Source: an uncultured Methanobrevibacter sp.
Lineage (GTDB): Archaea > Methanobacteriota > Methanobacteria > Methanobacteriales > Methanobacteriaceae
Reading direction: 5' to 3'
Length of the DNA: 64,000 bases
Assembly: GCA_947628455.1 (NCBI GenBank)
Contig: CANQZY010000001.1
Span: 84,613 to 148,612, forward strand
Every line of letters begins with the position of its first letter. Within the stretch, counting starts at the first letter, position 1. A model generated the notes under the pieces. That model saw only the letters and a program-made list of their open reading frames with translations, searched no databases and was not told the DNA's origin. A program made the position numbers and the translations under genes. Shown here one piece after another: positions 37,199-45,192 of the stretch.

Positions 37199-37993
37199 AT
37201 GAAAAAAGCTGTTGTTTTTGATAATTCTGGTACATTACTTGAAAGATATAGAGTTATTAAAGATATAGAAAATAACATTTTATTTACAAATATAAATTCT
37301 TTAGATCTTATTAACTCTCATGAAGGACTTGTTTTAGTTGTTCTTCAATTTGACACTAGTTATTTTGTTAATATTCCTCAAAATTCCCTAATTTCTGATG
37401 TAGTCAAAAAATATAATATAGATTTTGATATAAGCTTTACCACAATTGAAGTTAATAAAAATGAAATTAAAAAAATTATTGAAAATGATAAAAAAGTCAC
37501 AATTAAAGAAATTACTGATGGTTTCAATATTTTAAAGAAAAAAATACCTAAAATAGAAATATGTAATGGTTCAGCATTAATAATTGATATTAAATCAAAA
37601 TCTATATCTTTTACTATTACTTCGGCTGGTAGATTATTTAAAGGTGTTAAATATACTATAAACACATTAAAAAATAGAGGCATTGAAATATATATAGCAT
37701 CAGGTGATAGAAAGGGAACTATTAAAACTTTGGCTTCTATTTTAAATATTAACAATAAAAATGCTTTTGGTTCAGTTAATACAAAAGGTAAATATGAAAT
37801 TATAAATAAACTTCAAAAAAATAATTTTAAAGTAATGATGGTTGGAGATGGGATTAATGATATTTTAGCTTTTAAAAATGCAGATGTTTCTGTTTTAACA
37901 GTTCAACAAAAAGAAGAAGTTTCTACTAAACTTTTAAATAAAACAGATTTTATTGTTGAAGAAATATCTGAAATTTTAGACATTAATTTTTAA
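37199..37993 (+). CDS. HAD-superfamily protein, soluble P-type-ATPase-like
   Basis: A 264-residue HAD-fold protein. The nucleophile motif is VVFDNSGTLL (the second Asp of DxDGT is replaced by Ser, closer to the DKTGT of P-type ATPases). A cap of about 125 residues follows, then IASGDRKGTIKTLA (motif II/III region) and MVGDGINDILAFKNADV (motif IV, as in P-type ATPase P domains). The protein is soluble. The substrate is unknown. No ribosome binding site is visible just upstream of the ATG, so the message could be leaderless. Confidence 0.8.
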   Translation: MKKAVVFDNSGTLLERYRVIKDIENNILFTNINSLDLINSHEGLVLVVLQFDTSYFVNIPQNSLISDVVKKYNIDFDISFTTIEVNKNEIKKIIENDKKVTIKEITDGFNILKKKIPKIEICNGSALIIDIKSKSISFTITSAGRLFKGVKYTINTLKNRGIEIYIASGDRKGTIKTLASILNINNKNAFGSVNTKGKYEIINKLQKNNFKVMMVGDGINDILAFKNADVSVLTVQQKEEVSTKLLNKTDFIVEEISEILDINF

Positions 37994-38224
37994 TTTATAT
38001 TTAAATAATACTTTAATGATAAGAAACAAATATTATTATATTTATAATGTACTAAGAATTTTATATTTTATTTAATTCAGGAAAAAGTTAATATTATTTT
38101 CTCTAAAAAATATTAGTAGAAATTATATCTTATTATTTAATTATATAAAAGAAGTAATTAATTTTAAATAAAATATATTAATATTGGATTTAAAAGTAAT
38201 TAAGTAATACGAGAGGTTTGAATC

Positions 38225-39760
38225 ATGCATGATATTGATATTGAAACAATAAAAAAAAATATGAATTTAGCAGATAAAATTTATATTTTTGATACAACCT
38301 TGAGAGATGGGGAACAAGCTCCAGGCGTTGCTTTAACTGTTGATGAAAAAATCCAAATAGCTCAAAAATTAGATAAACTTGGAGTTGATAAAATTGAGGC
38401 AGGTTTTCCAGCATCTTCTCCAGGAGAAATTAAAGCTTGTAATGAAATTAAAAATTCAGTTGATGCTACAACTGTTGGTTTAGCTCGCACTGTAATTAAA
38501 GATATTAATGCTGTTTTGGATGCTGATTTGGATTATATGCATACATTTATCGGAACATCACCTCTTCATAGAAAATATAAATTAAAAATGGATAAAGAAA
38601 AAATTATTGAAACAGCTATTAATGCAGTTGAATATGGTAAAGATCATGGCCTTACAGTAGAATTTTCCTGTGAAGATGCTACAAGAACTGAAAGAGATTT
38701 CTTATTTGAAACATATCGTTCTGTTGTAGATTCAGGAGCAGATTTTTTAAATCTTCCAGACACTGTAGGAGTTTTAATCCCAGCTATTACTAGACCTTTA
38801 ATTGCTGATTTAAAATCAGAGTTTAATACTCCAATTAGTGTTCATTTTCATAATGACTTTGGTCTTGCAACAGCTAACACTTTAACTGCTATTGAAGAAG
38901 GTGCAAATCAAGCACATGTTACTATTAATGGTATCGGTGAGAGAACAGGCAATTCTTCACTTGAAGAATTAGTAGTTGTACTACATGCTGCATATGGCAT
39001 TGACTTAGATATTGATAGTACTCAATTATACAGTATTTCTGAATTTGTAGGTAAAATGACAGGTATTAAAATGCCTGTTAATAAACCAATTGTTGGAGAT
39101 AATGCATTTGCCCATGAATCTGGTATTCATGTTCATGGAATTTTAAATAATGCACTTACATATGAACCAATCTCACCAGAACTTGTAGGCCATTCAAGAA
39201 GAATAGTAATCGGAAAACAAACAGGAGCACATGCATTAAAATCAAAACTTAAACAGTATCATATAGATCTTAATGATGAACAATTTGAAAGAGTATTTAA
39301 ACAAATTAAAGAATTAGGAGATAAAGGTAAAACTATCACTGATGATGATTTAAGAGCATTAGCCGTAACAGAAGTAAGTTCAGCTAAAAAAACACCTATT
39401 AAACTCATAGATTTAGAATTATTCTCAGGATCTTCATCATCACCTACAGCTAAAGTAAAATTAGAAATAGATGGTATTGAAAAAGAAAAGTCTGCTACAG
39501 GTGTTGGACCAGTAGATGCAGCTTTAAATGCAATTAGATATTTAATTCAAAATACTACAGACATAGAATTAGAAGAATATAATTTAGAAGCAATCAATGG
39601 AGGAACTGATGCATTAGCAGATGTTTTTGTTATTAGTTCAGATAGCCATGGTAATAAATCTAAAGGAATAGCTACAAATGATGATATTGTGATGGCATCA
39701 ATACTTGCAGTTATTGACTCAATTAATAAGATGTTATTAATTCAAAGAGCAAACAAATAA
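38225..39760 (+). CDS. leuA: 2-isopropylmalate synthase
   Basis: LeuA condenses acetyl-CoA with 2-oxoisovalerate in leucine synthesis. The 511-residue protein has the HMGL-like barrel with IFDTTLRDGEQAPGVALT (about residues 20-37), HTFIGTSPLHRK, HFHNDFGLATANTL (metal His pair) and HVHGILNNALTYEPI, followed by the LeuA dimer regulatory domain (about 380-511, GVGPVDAALNAIRYL). Methanogens also carry close paralogues (citramalate synthase, homocitrate synthase); LeuA is the best fit but CimA cannot be fully excluded. It has a GAGAGGTTT ribosome binding site. The 230-bp upstream spacer shows no obvious regulatory structure. Confidence 0.87.
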   Translation: MHDIDIETIKKNMNLADKIYIFDTTLRDGEQAPGVALTVDEKIQIAQKLDKLGVDKIEAGFPASSPGEIKACNEIKNSVDATTVGLARTVIKDINAVLDADLDYMHTFIGTSPLHRKYKLKMDKEKIIETAINAVEYGKDHGLTVEFSCEDATRTERDFLFETYRSVVDSGADFLNLPDTVGVLIPAITRPLIADLKSEFNTPISVHFHNDFGLATANTLTAIEEGANQAHVTINGIGERTGNSSLEELVVVLHAAYGIDLDIDSTQLYSISEFVGKMTGIKMPVNKPIVGDNAFAHESGIHVHGILNNALTYEPISPELVGHSRRIVIGKQTGAHALKSKLKQYHIDLNDEQFERVFKQIKELGDKGKTITDDDLRALAVTEVSSAKKTPIKLIDLELFSGSSSSPTAKVKLEIDGIEKEKSATGVGPVDAALNAIRYLIQNTTDIELEEYNLEAINGGTDALADVFVISSDSHGNKSKGIATNDDIVMASILAVIDSINKMLLIQRANK

Positions 39761-40050
39761 ATTTATTCTATTTTTACTTATTTATATAAAATAGTAAATA
39801 TCATCTTAATTGAAAAAAAATATAATAATGACTATAGATAGTTATTCTAATTTCAGTGAATAATTATTCCTATAATCTTTCAAAAAAAATAATAGAAAGA
39901 ATAATTACTAATAATCTTAAATATTATAAAAAATCTAATATATTTATAATCTTTTCATCCAGTTTTTTTTTTATTATTAGAAGATATTATGAAAATAAAG
40001 GATTTACTCATATAGTTAACTTTTAAAGAATTTATATAAGGTATTTAAAA
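39761..40050. other. Gene-free spacer between leuA and the radical SAM gene
   Basis: This is 290 bp of very AT-rich DNA. A perfect 12-bp palindrome GAATAATTATTC lies at 39858-39869, and GAATAATTA recurs about 30 bp downstream. A T-run follows near 39965. I see no ORF with a ribosome binding site and no RNA gene. Confidence 0.5.
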
Positions 40051-41163
40051 ATGTCTCTTTTAAAAACAATACAAATTTTAACAGATTCAGCACAATATGA
40101 TTTATGTGATTATGTAAATTCTAATAAACAATCTTCTATAAATTTACCTGGAATTTATCAAGCAACATCTAATGGTTGTAAAGTTCCTATTTTTAAAACA
40201 CTCATGTCAAATAAATGTAAAAATGATTGTAAATATTGCATAAATCAATCTAAAAGAAATTTTCAGAGACTTCAGCTAACTCCTGAATATTTATCTAAGA
40301 TTTTTATAGATTATTATAATAGAGGACATGTTTTTGGTTTATTTTTGAGTTCAGGAATATCTGATGATCCTGATGAAACAATGGAGAATATAATTGAAAC
40401 AGCATATATTCTACGTAAAAAATATAGCTATAAAGATTATATTCATTTAAAAATAATTCCTGGAGCAAATAAAGATTCGATTAAACGTGCTATGGCTCTT
40501 TCAAATAGAGTAAGTATTAATATTGAAGCAGCTACTGCGGATGGTCTTTCAACAATATCTTCAACAAAAGATTATAACAATGATATTTTAAAACGATTAA
40601 GATGGATAAATTCTTTAAGAAATTCAAAAGATGTTTTTCCTAGATCTACATACACAACACAATTAATTGTTGGAGCTAATGATGAAACAGATAAAGAAAT
40701 CTTAACTAGGATGAGTAAAATTTATAAAAAATTTAAACTTAAAAGAACATATTTTTCACCATTTTTTCCGGTTGAAGGTACAGAATTTGAAAATAAAAAA
40801 GCTTGCAGTGAATATAGAACAAATGCTCTATATAATGCGGATAAATTAATTAATAGTTATGGATATAATGTTAAAGAACTTGTTTTTAATGATAATGATC
40901 AATTATATTTAAATGAAGATCCGAAGATTTTAGCAGCTGAAAGAATGGATATCTTTCCTGTTGAAATTAATCAAGCTCCATATTATGATTTAATAAGAGT
41001 TCCAGGAATAGGAACTAGAAGTGCACATAAAATAATATCTTTTCGCCATAAAAATCCATTTTCTTCTTATCATCAACTAAAAGAAATTGGAGTAGTGGTT
41101 AATAGAGCCGAAAAATATATCACAATCAATGGAGAAATTCAATCTAATTTAGATTTTTTTTAA
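40051..41163 (+). CDS. Radical SAM protein, putative DNA modification/repair type
   Basis: A 370-residue protein matching the family of putative DNA modification/repair radical SAM proteins. It has KCKNDCKYCINQ (the CxxxCxxC cluster motif, about residues 56-63), HLKIIPGA, the SINIEAATADGL segment and TTQLIVGANDETD. The C-terminus has a helix-hairpin-helix DNA-binding motif (IRVPGIGTRSAHKIISFR). The family is usually paired with a DUF4130-type uracil-DNA-glycosylase-like partner; none is adjacent here. Its stop overlaps the end of the convergent ParA-partner gene by 4 bp. The substrate is unknown. Confidence 0.82.
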   Translation: MSLLKTIQILTDSAQYDLCDYVNSNKQSSINLPGIYQATSNGCKVPIFKTLMSNKCKNDCKYCINQSKRNFQRLQLTPEYLSKIFIDYYNRGHVFGLFLSSGISDDPDETMENIIETAYILRKKYSYKDYIHLKIIPGANKDSIKRAMALSNRVSINIEAATADGLSTISSTKDYNNDILKRLRWINSLRNSKDVFPRSTYTTQLIVGANDETDKEILTRMSKIYKKFKLKRTYFSPFFPVEGTEFENKKACSEYRTNALYNADKLINSYGYNVKELVFNDNDQLYLNEDPKILAAERMDIFPVEINQAPYYDLIRVPGIGTRSAHKIISFRHKNPFSSYHQLKEIGVVVNRAEKYITINGEIQSNLDFF

Positions 41164-41825
41164 ATTTCTTTAAATAATTTCCAGATTTCAGGATATTTTT
41201 TACTCACGGCTTCATCAATTAAAACAGCCCCTTCTTTACTAATACTGAATTCAGGTTCGGTTTTTCGTAAGTATCTAAATACTGCTGCTGAATGTGAGGA
41301 CCAAAGTGTAATTCTTGGATTTTTATTAACAATTTCTTTAACTTCTTTTATGTTTTTAATTTCTTTTTCAGTTAAAGTTTTATTAATTTCTTTTTCTGTT
41401 TTAGCAACATCTTCAGATTTTTCTTTATTTATTTTTTTCTCTTCTATTTTAATATTTTTTTCAACACCTATTTCTTTTTCAACAGTATCAAAGTTTTCAT
41501 CAAAAAATTCTCCAGGAACTTCTTTATTTTTTTCTCTTCTAATTGTTTCTTTTTCAGTATATTTTTTATCAATTTCAGTTTTTATTTCATTATCAGATGG
41601 CGGTTTTTTTTTATTTAATTTTAAATTTTTTTCTTTTAGATTCTTTTTATCTTCCGATACTGGATTTACTTCAGTAACATCATTTTCTTTAATATTTTTT
41701 TCTTGATCTTCATTTAACATCTCTTCTAATGAAATTGAATTATTACTATCAAATTCTTCATTATAAAAATCTGGAATTAATGAATCAAGACCTTTTCCTA
41801 GTCCACTTTGTCTTTTTTTGGCCAT
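41160..41825 (-). CDS. ParA partner with a ParB-like N-terminal peptide but no ParB core
   Basis: A 221-residue protein, 7 bp downstream of parA. The N-terminus MAKKRQSGLGKGLDSLIPD closely matches the ParA-contacting tail of bacterial ParB (typically KKRGLGKGLDALI). The rest does not look like ParB: there is no GERR phosphate motif and no helix-turn-helix. Residues 30-155 are a highly charged, probably disordered Lys/Glu linker. A compact C-terminal domain (about 160-221; NPRITLWSSHSAAVFRYLRK, FSISKEGAVLIDEAVSKKYP) follows. Its RxL helix then (V/I)S loop then long helix loosely resembles half of a histone fold; that is speculation. Likely a DNA- or chromosome-linked partner of ParA. Confidence 0.7.
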   Translation of the reverse strand: MAKKRQSGLGKGLDSLIPDFYNEEFDSNNSISLEEMLNEDQEKNIKENDVTEVNPVSEDKKNLKEKNLKLNKKKPPSDNEIKTEIDKKYTEKETIRREKNKEVPGEFFDENFDTVEKEIGVEKNIKIEEKKINKEKSEDVAKTEKEINKTLTEKEIKNIKEVKEIVNKNPRITLWSSHSAAVFRYLRKTEPEFSISKEGAVLIDEAVSKKYPEIWKLFKEI

Positions 41826-41832
41826 TATATCC

Positions 41833-42612
41833 CTACTTCTTCTTTTTGTCTCTACTTATAATTTCTTCAGCTAATTTTAAATAAGCTTTTGTCCCTTTAC
41901 TTTTAGGATCATAAATTAAGCAGGGTTTTCCTCTACTAGGAGCTTCTGCTAATCTAATGTTTCTAGGTATTACTGTTTTTAGTAATAAATCATTTTCAGA
42001 AAAATAATTTTTAAGTTCTTGATGCACATCTTTACTTAGATTAGTTCTTCTATCATAAAGAGTTAATAAAATACCTTTTATTGGTGTTGGACTTCTTAAA
42101 CGTTTTTCAACTAATCTTATTGTATTTATTAAATCAGCCACACCTTCTAATGCATAATATTCTGCTTGTATTGGTATCAATACACTATCTGAAGCTATTA
42201 ATGCATTTACTGTTAGAACACCTAATGAAGGAGGTAGATCTATAAATACATAATCGAACAATGAAATAACTTCTTTTAATGCTTCTTTTAAAACAATGTG
42301 ATAATATTCTTTTTTTGTTAATTCCATTGTAGCATCACTTAATACTATATTGCTAGGAATTATGAATAAATTCTTAATAAAAGTAGAAATTGTTGCTTTT
42401 TTCACGTTTATATTTCCAATTAAAACATCATAAATTGTATTTTCTAATTCTGTTTTATCAATTCCAAAACTTGTTGTTGTATTTGCTTGCGGGTCCATAT
42501 CGACAACAAGTACAGTTTTTCCCATTACAGCTAATGATGTAGCAGTATTTACAACTGTTGTTGTTTTTCCGCAACCTCCTTTTTGATTCATTACAGCAAT
42601 TACTTCACCCAT
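41833..42612 (-). CDS. parA: ParA/Soj-type chromosome partitioning ATPase
   Basis: A 259-residue Walker-type ATPase of the ParA/Soj family. It has the deviant Walker A MNQKGGCGKTTT with the signature lysine (about residues 9-20), VVDMDPQANTT (switch I), FIDLPPSLGVLTVNAL (Walker B) and IPRNIRLAEAPSRGKP near residue 220. The size and lack of an N-terminal HTH put it with chromosomal ParA. It is the first gene of a two-gene operon with the ParB-like-tail protein. A dense array of TAACTT hexamers lies upstream. It has a GGGGAT-type ribosome binding site. Confidence 0.93.
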   Translation of the reverse strand: MGEVIAVMNQKGGCGKTTTVVNTATSLAVMGKTVLVVDMDPQANTTTSFGIDKTELENTIYDVLIGNINVKKATISTFIKNLFIIPSNIVLSDATMELTKKEYYHIVLKEALKEVISLFDYVFIDLPPSLGVLTVNALIASDSVLIPIQAEYYALEGVADLINTIRLVEKRLRSPTPIKGILLTLYDRRTNLSKDVHQELKNYFSENDLLLKTVIPRNIRLAEAPSRGKPCLIYDPKSKGTKAYLKLAEEIISRDKKKK

Positions 42613-42647
42613 TTTTTATCCCCATTATATATAATACTTCTAATTTT

Positions 42648-42851
42648 TAACTTATTAGAATTAAGTTATAATATATATGTTATTATTTTTAATAGATAAC
42701 TTAGAATTTTTAACTTTTAAGATTTAACATTTAAGTTATTTTTTATAACTTTTTACATATAAGTTTTCACTTTTAATGTATAACTTAAATCTTATAACTT
42801 TTTATTTTTAATATTTAACTTATCTATTATAACTAATAAGTTATAACTTAT
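42648..42851. repeat. TAACTT/AAGTTA hexamer array upstream of parA
   Basis: Eleven copies of TAACTT or its complement AAGTTA occur in about 200 bp, starting at 42648, 42663, 42697, 42711, 42733, 42746, 42781, 42795, 42816, 42838 and 42844. Two form inverted pairs: TAACTTA/TAAGTTA with a 7-bp spacer (42648-42668), and a perfect 16-bp palindrome ATAAGTTATAACTTAT (42836-42851). Spacing is irregular (about 13-36 bp), with some 14-bp intervals. The array fills the 369-bp gap between parA and the divergent DUF1786 gene. It looks like a centromere (parS-like) site or a cooperative operator. The function is inference. Confidence 0.65.
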
Positions 42852-42981
42852 AATAAAAAAATAATTATTATAATTTATAAATTCATTAAATAGTATAAAA
42901 TTAAATGTAATCTAGTAATAATTATATTTACAAATATCTAAAACATTAAATATATTAATAAAAAAAGAAACTATTTAATAC

Positions 42982-44016
42982 ATGAAAACTCTAGCCATTG
43001 ATGTAGGAACCGGAACTCAAGATATTCTTTTATATGATGATACAAAAGAACTTGAAAATGGATTGAAATTAGTTTTACCATCACCCCATTTATATATAGC
43101 TCAACTTATTGAAAATGAAAAAAATGATATATATTTTAATGGAGAAATAATGGGTGGAGGTAAACTTAAAGAAAAAATACTTGAACATATAGATAAAGGT
43201 TATAATTGTGTAATGGAACCACATTGTGCTAAAACAATCCGTGATGATATTAATCAAGTTTTATCATATGGTATTAAAATAGCTGATGAAAATAAAAATT
43301 ACAAAGGTTACAGTAAGATAACACTTGGTGACATTGATATTAAAAAATTATCAAAATTATTAATCTCATATGATCTTGATTTTGATTTTGATTATATTGC
43401 AGTTGCAGTTCAAGACCATGGATTTAATGAAAATATAGGGGACAGAGATTTTCGATTTGAAAAAATTCGAGAAAAACTCTCAAAACCTATACCTGCTGAA
43501 GAATTTGGATTTAAAGGCAATGTACCAGAATATTATTCTCGAATGAAAGCTGTTGAAGCACAACTTTCACAAATAGATTTAATTCCTCTTATTATGGATA
43601 CAAAATTTGCATCAATAGTGGGAATGCAACAAGATAATGTGGCAAAACAATTAAATAGCTATATTGTAATTGATATTGGAAATGGTCATACAACTGCAGC
43701 ATCTATTGAAGATGGTAAAATACAAGGTATTTTTGAACATCATACATCAAACCTTAATGGTGATAGTTTAGAAAAATATATAAAAAGACTTGCTGAAGGT
43801 AAAATAACAAATGAAGAAATATATAATGATCATGGTCATGGTGCATGTGTATTAAATCCTTTAACTAAATTAGAAAAAGTTATTGTAGCAGGACCAAAAA
43901 GAAATTTAATTAAGCACACTAAATTAGATTGGCATAATGCTACTCCAGGTGGAGATGTTATGATGACCGGAACAGTAGGACTTATAAAAACTAATGATTA
44001 TTTATGTTCAGATTAG
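42982..44016 (+). CDS. DUF1786 protein (ASKHA-like fold)
   Basis: A 344-residue protein of the DUF1786 family (sometimes called pyruvate-formate-lyase-activating-enzyme-related). The N-terminus LAIDVGTGTQDILLYD and the middle VIDIGNGHTTAASIEDGKI are the two phosphate loops of an actin/hexokinase-like ATPase fold. The function is unknown. It overlaps the PHP-domain gene by 13 bp, so the two are likely co-translated. It is divergent from parA across the TAACTT array, which could also control it. No clear ribosome binding site precedes the ATG. Confidence 0.8.
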   Translation: MKTLAIDVGTGTQDILLYDDTKELENGLKLVLPSPHLYIAQLIENEKNDIYFNGEIMGGGKLKEKILEHIDKGYNCVMEPHCAKTIRDDINQVLSYGIKIADENKNYKGYSKITLGDIDIKKLSKLLISYDLDFDFDYIAVAVQDHGFNENIGDRDFRFEKIREKLSKPIPAEEFGFKGNVPEYYSRMKAVEAQLSQIDLIPLIMDTKFASIVGMQQDNVAKQLNSYIVIDIGNGHTTAASIEDGKIQGIFEHHTSNLNGDSLEKYIKRLAEGKITNEEIYNDHGHGACVLNPLTKLEKVIVAGPKRNLIKHTKLDWHNATPGGDVMMTGTVGLIKTNDYLCSD

Positions 44017-44657
44017 ATCCGCATATTCACAGTAGATTTTCTCAAGATAGTTGTAGTAAAATAACTGATATATTAGATATGGCAAATAAAAGGAATATTG
44101 ATATTATTGCTATTAGTGATCATAACACTGTTGAAGGTAATAAATATGCTAGAAATTTAAAGCAAGATAATGTATTGATTATACCTTCTATTGAAATATC
44201 TTCTCGTGATGGTCATATTCTGGGATTTGGATGTGAAGAACATATTCCTCAAGGTTTACCACCTCAAGAAACTATTGATTTAATACATGATAATAATGGT
44301 ATTGCTATTATTCCACATCCTTTTTGTTTTTATAGACATGGACTTTTACATAAAACTAATGAGAAATTAGATTTTGATGCAATAGAAACTAAAAATGCAA
44401 GATTTATCATGGGGTATTGTAATAATAAAGCATCAAAACTATCAAAAAAGTATAATATACCTTTTTTAGGATCAAGCGATGCACATTATTATAAATTTGT
44501 TGGTGATTGTTATACAGAGATTGATTGTGAAAAAGATATTGATTCCGTTTTAAAAGCTATTTTAAAAGGAAAAACAAGAGCATGCGGTGAAGGAACATCT
44601 AATATAAAATTATCAACATATTTGTTTAATAAAAATATATTAAAAAGAATTTGTTAA
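44004..44657 (+). CDS. PHP-domain phosphoesterase
   Basis: A 217-residue PHP-family metal-dependent phosphoesterase. Metal ligands are visible in LDPHIHSRFSQDS (HxH), ISDHNTVEGN, IPSIEISSRDGHIL, IIPHPF and LGSSDAHYY. The full set suggests an active trinuclear-metal hydrolase. The substrate is unknown (PHP proteins include nucleotide and histidinol phosphatases). It overlaps the end of the DUF1786 gene by 13 bp. Confidence 0.85.
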   Translation: MFRLDPHIHSRFSQDSCSKITDILDMANKRNIDIIAISDHNTVEGNKYARNLKQDNVLIIPSIEISSRDGHILGFGCEEHIPQGLPPQETIDLIHDNNGIAIIPHPFCFYRHGLLHKTNEKLDFDAIETKNARFIMGYCNNKASKLSKKYNIPFLGSSDAHYYKFVGDCYTEIDCEKDIDSVLKAILKGKTRACGEGTSNIKLSTYLFNKNILKRIC

Positions 44658-44747
44658 TTGATAATTATTGTTATTTGATATTATCAAGTATAAAATTTAA
44701 TATTAAAATAATTTTTATCCATATTTAAAAAAAAGTTAAAGGAATTT

Positions 44748-45020
44748 TTATTCCTTTTTAAGATATATTTCTATGGTAGAAACATTAGTTGTCATACCAT
44801 CATTGTTTTTAATCTCTTCTGTATTTGTTTTAATTTCATCTATTTCACATTCTGGTATGAATCTATTTCTAACAATTTCTGCAACATCAACAGCTCTACT
44901 AATAGCTTTACCTCTTGCTTTTAGATAGACGTTTTCATTTCCATTATTAATTTGTGTTACAACTGCTAATACATAGTTCATTACTGGTTTATTTCCAATG
45001 TATATTATATTTTCTTCCAT
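44748..45020 (-). CDS. albA: Chromatin protein Alba
   Basis: Alba coats archaeal DNA and RNA. The 90-residue protein matches the family: [38 protein letters not shown] (the acetylatable-lysine loop region) and the C-terminal strand [10 protein letters not shown]. It stands alone, divergent from ilvD. With two histones in the window, the organism uses both chromatin systems. Confidence 0.95.
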   Translation of the reverse strand: MEENIIYIGNKPVMNYVLAVVTQINNGNENVYLKARGKAISRAVDVAEIVRNRFIPECEIDEIKTNTEEIKNNDGMTTNVSTIEIYLKKE

Positions 45021-45192
45021 GATTAGTCAACTCATATATTTTAATGTTTAAATTTTGAATTAATTTTATGAAATAATTTAAAGTTTAACATTTATTAATT
45101 TTTTTCTTAAAAATTAATATAATTAATCCATTATATTATTATTATATTATTACATATAAAATATATAATGATTAATTTTTTTGTGTGATTAA

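Noticed and set aside
38016-38075. A 19-codon frame upstream of leuA that could be a leader peptide
   Set aside because: It lacks a ribosome binding site, has only two leucine codons and no adjacent terminator hairpin. Ribosome-mediated attenuation is not established in archaea.
41350-41706. A hydrophobic plus-strand frame opposite the ParA partner
   Set aside because: Its Phe/Ser/Leu runs are the mirror image of the Lys/Glu-rich linker on the other strand.
41160-41825. Standard ParB annotation
   Set aside because: Only the N-terminal peptide matches; the ParB nucleotide-binding and HTH motifs are not visible.
42648-42851. CRISPR array
   Set aside because: The repeats are six bases long, irregularly spaced and in both orientations, without unique spacers of constant length.
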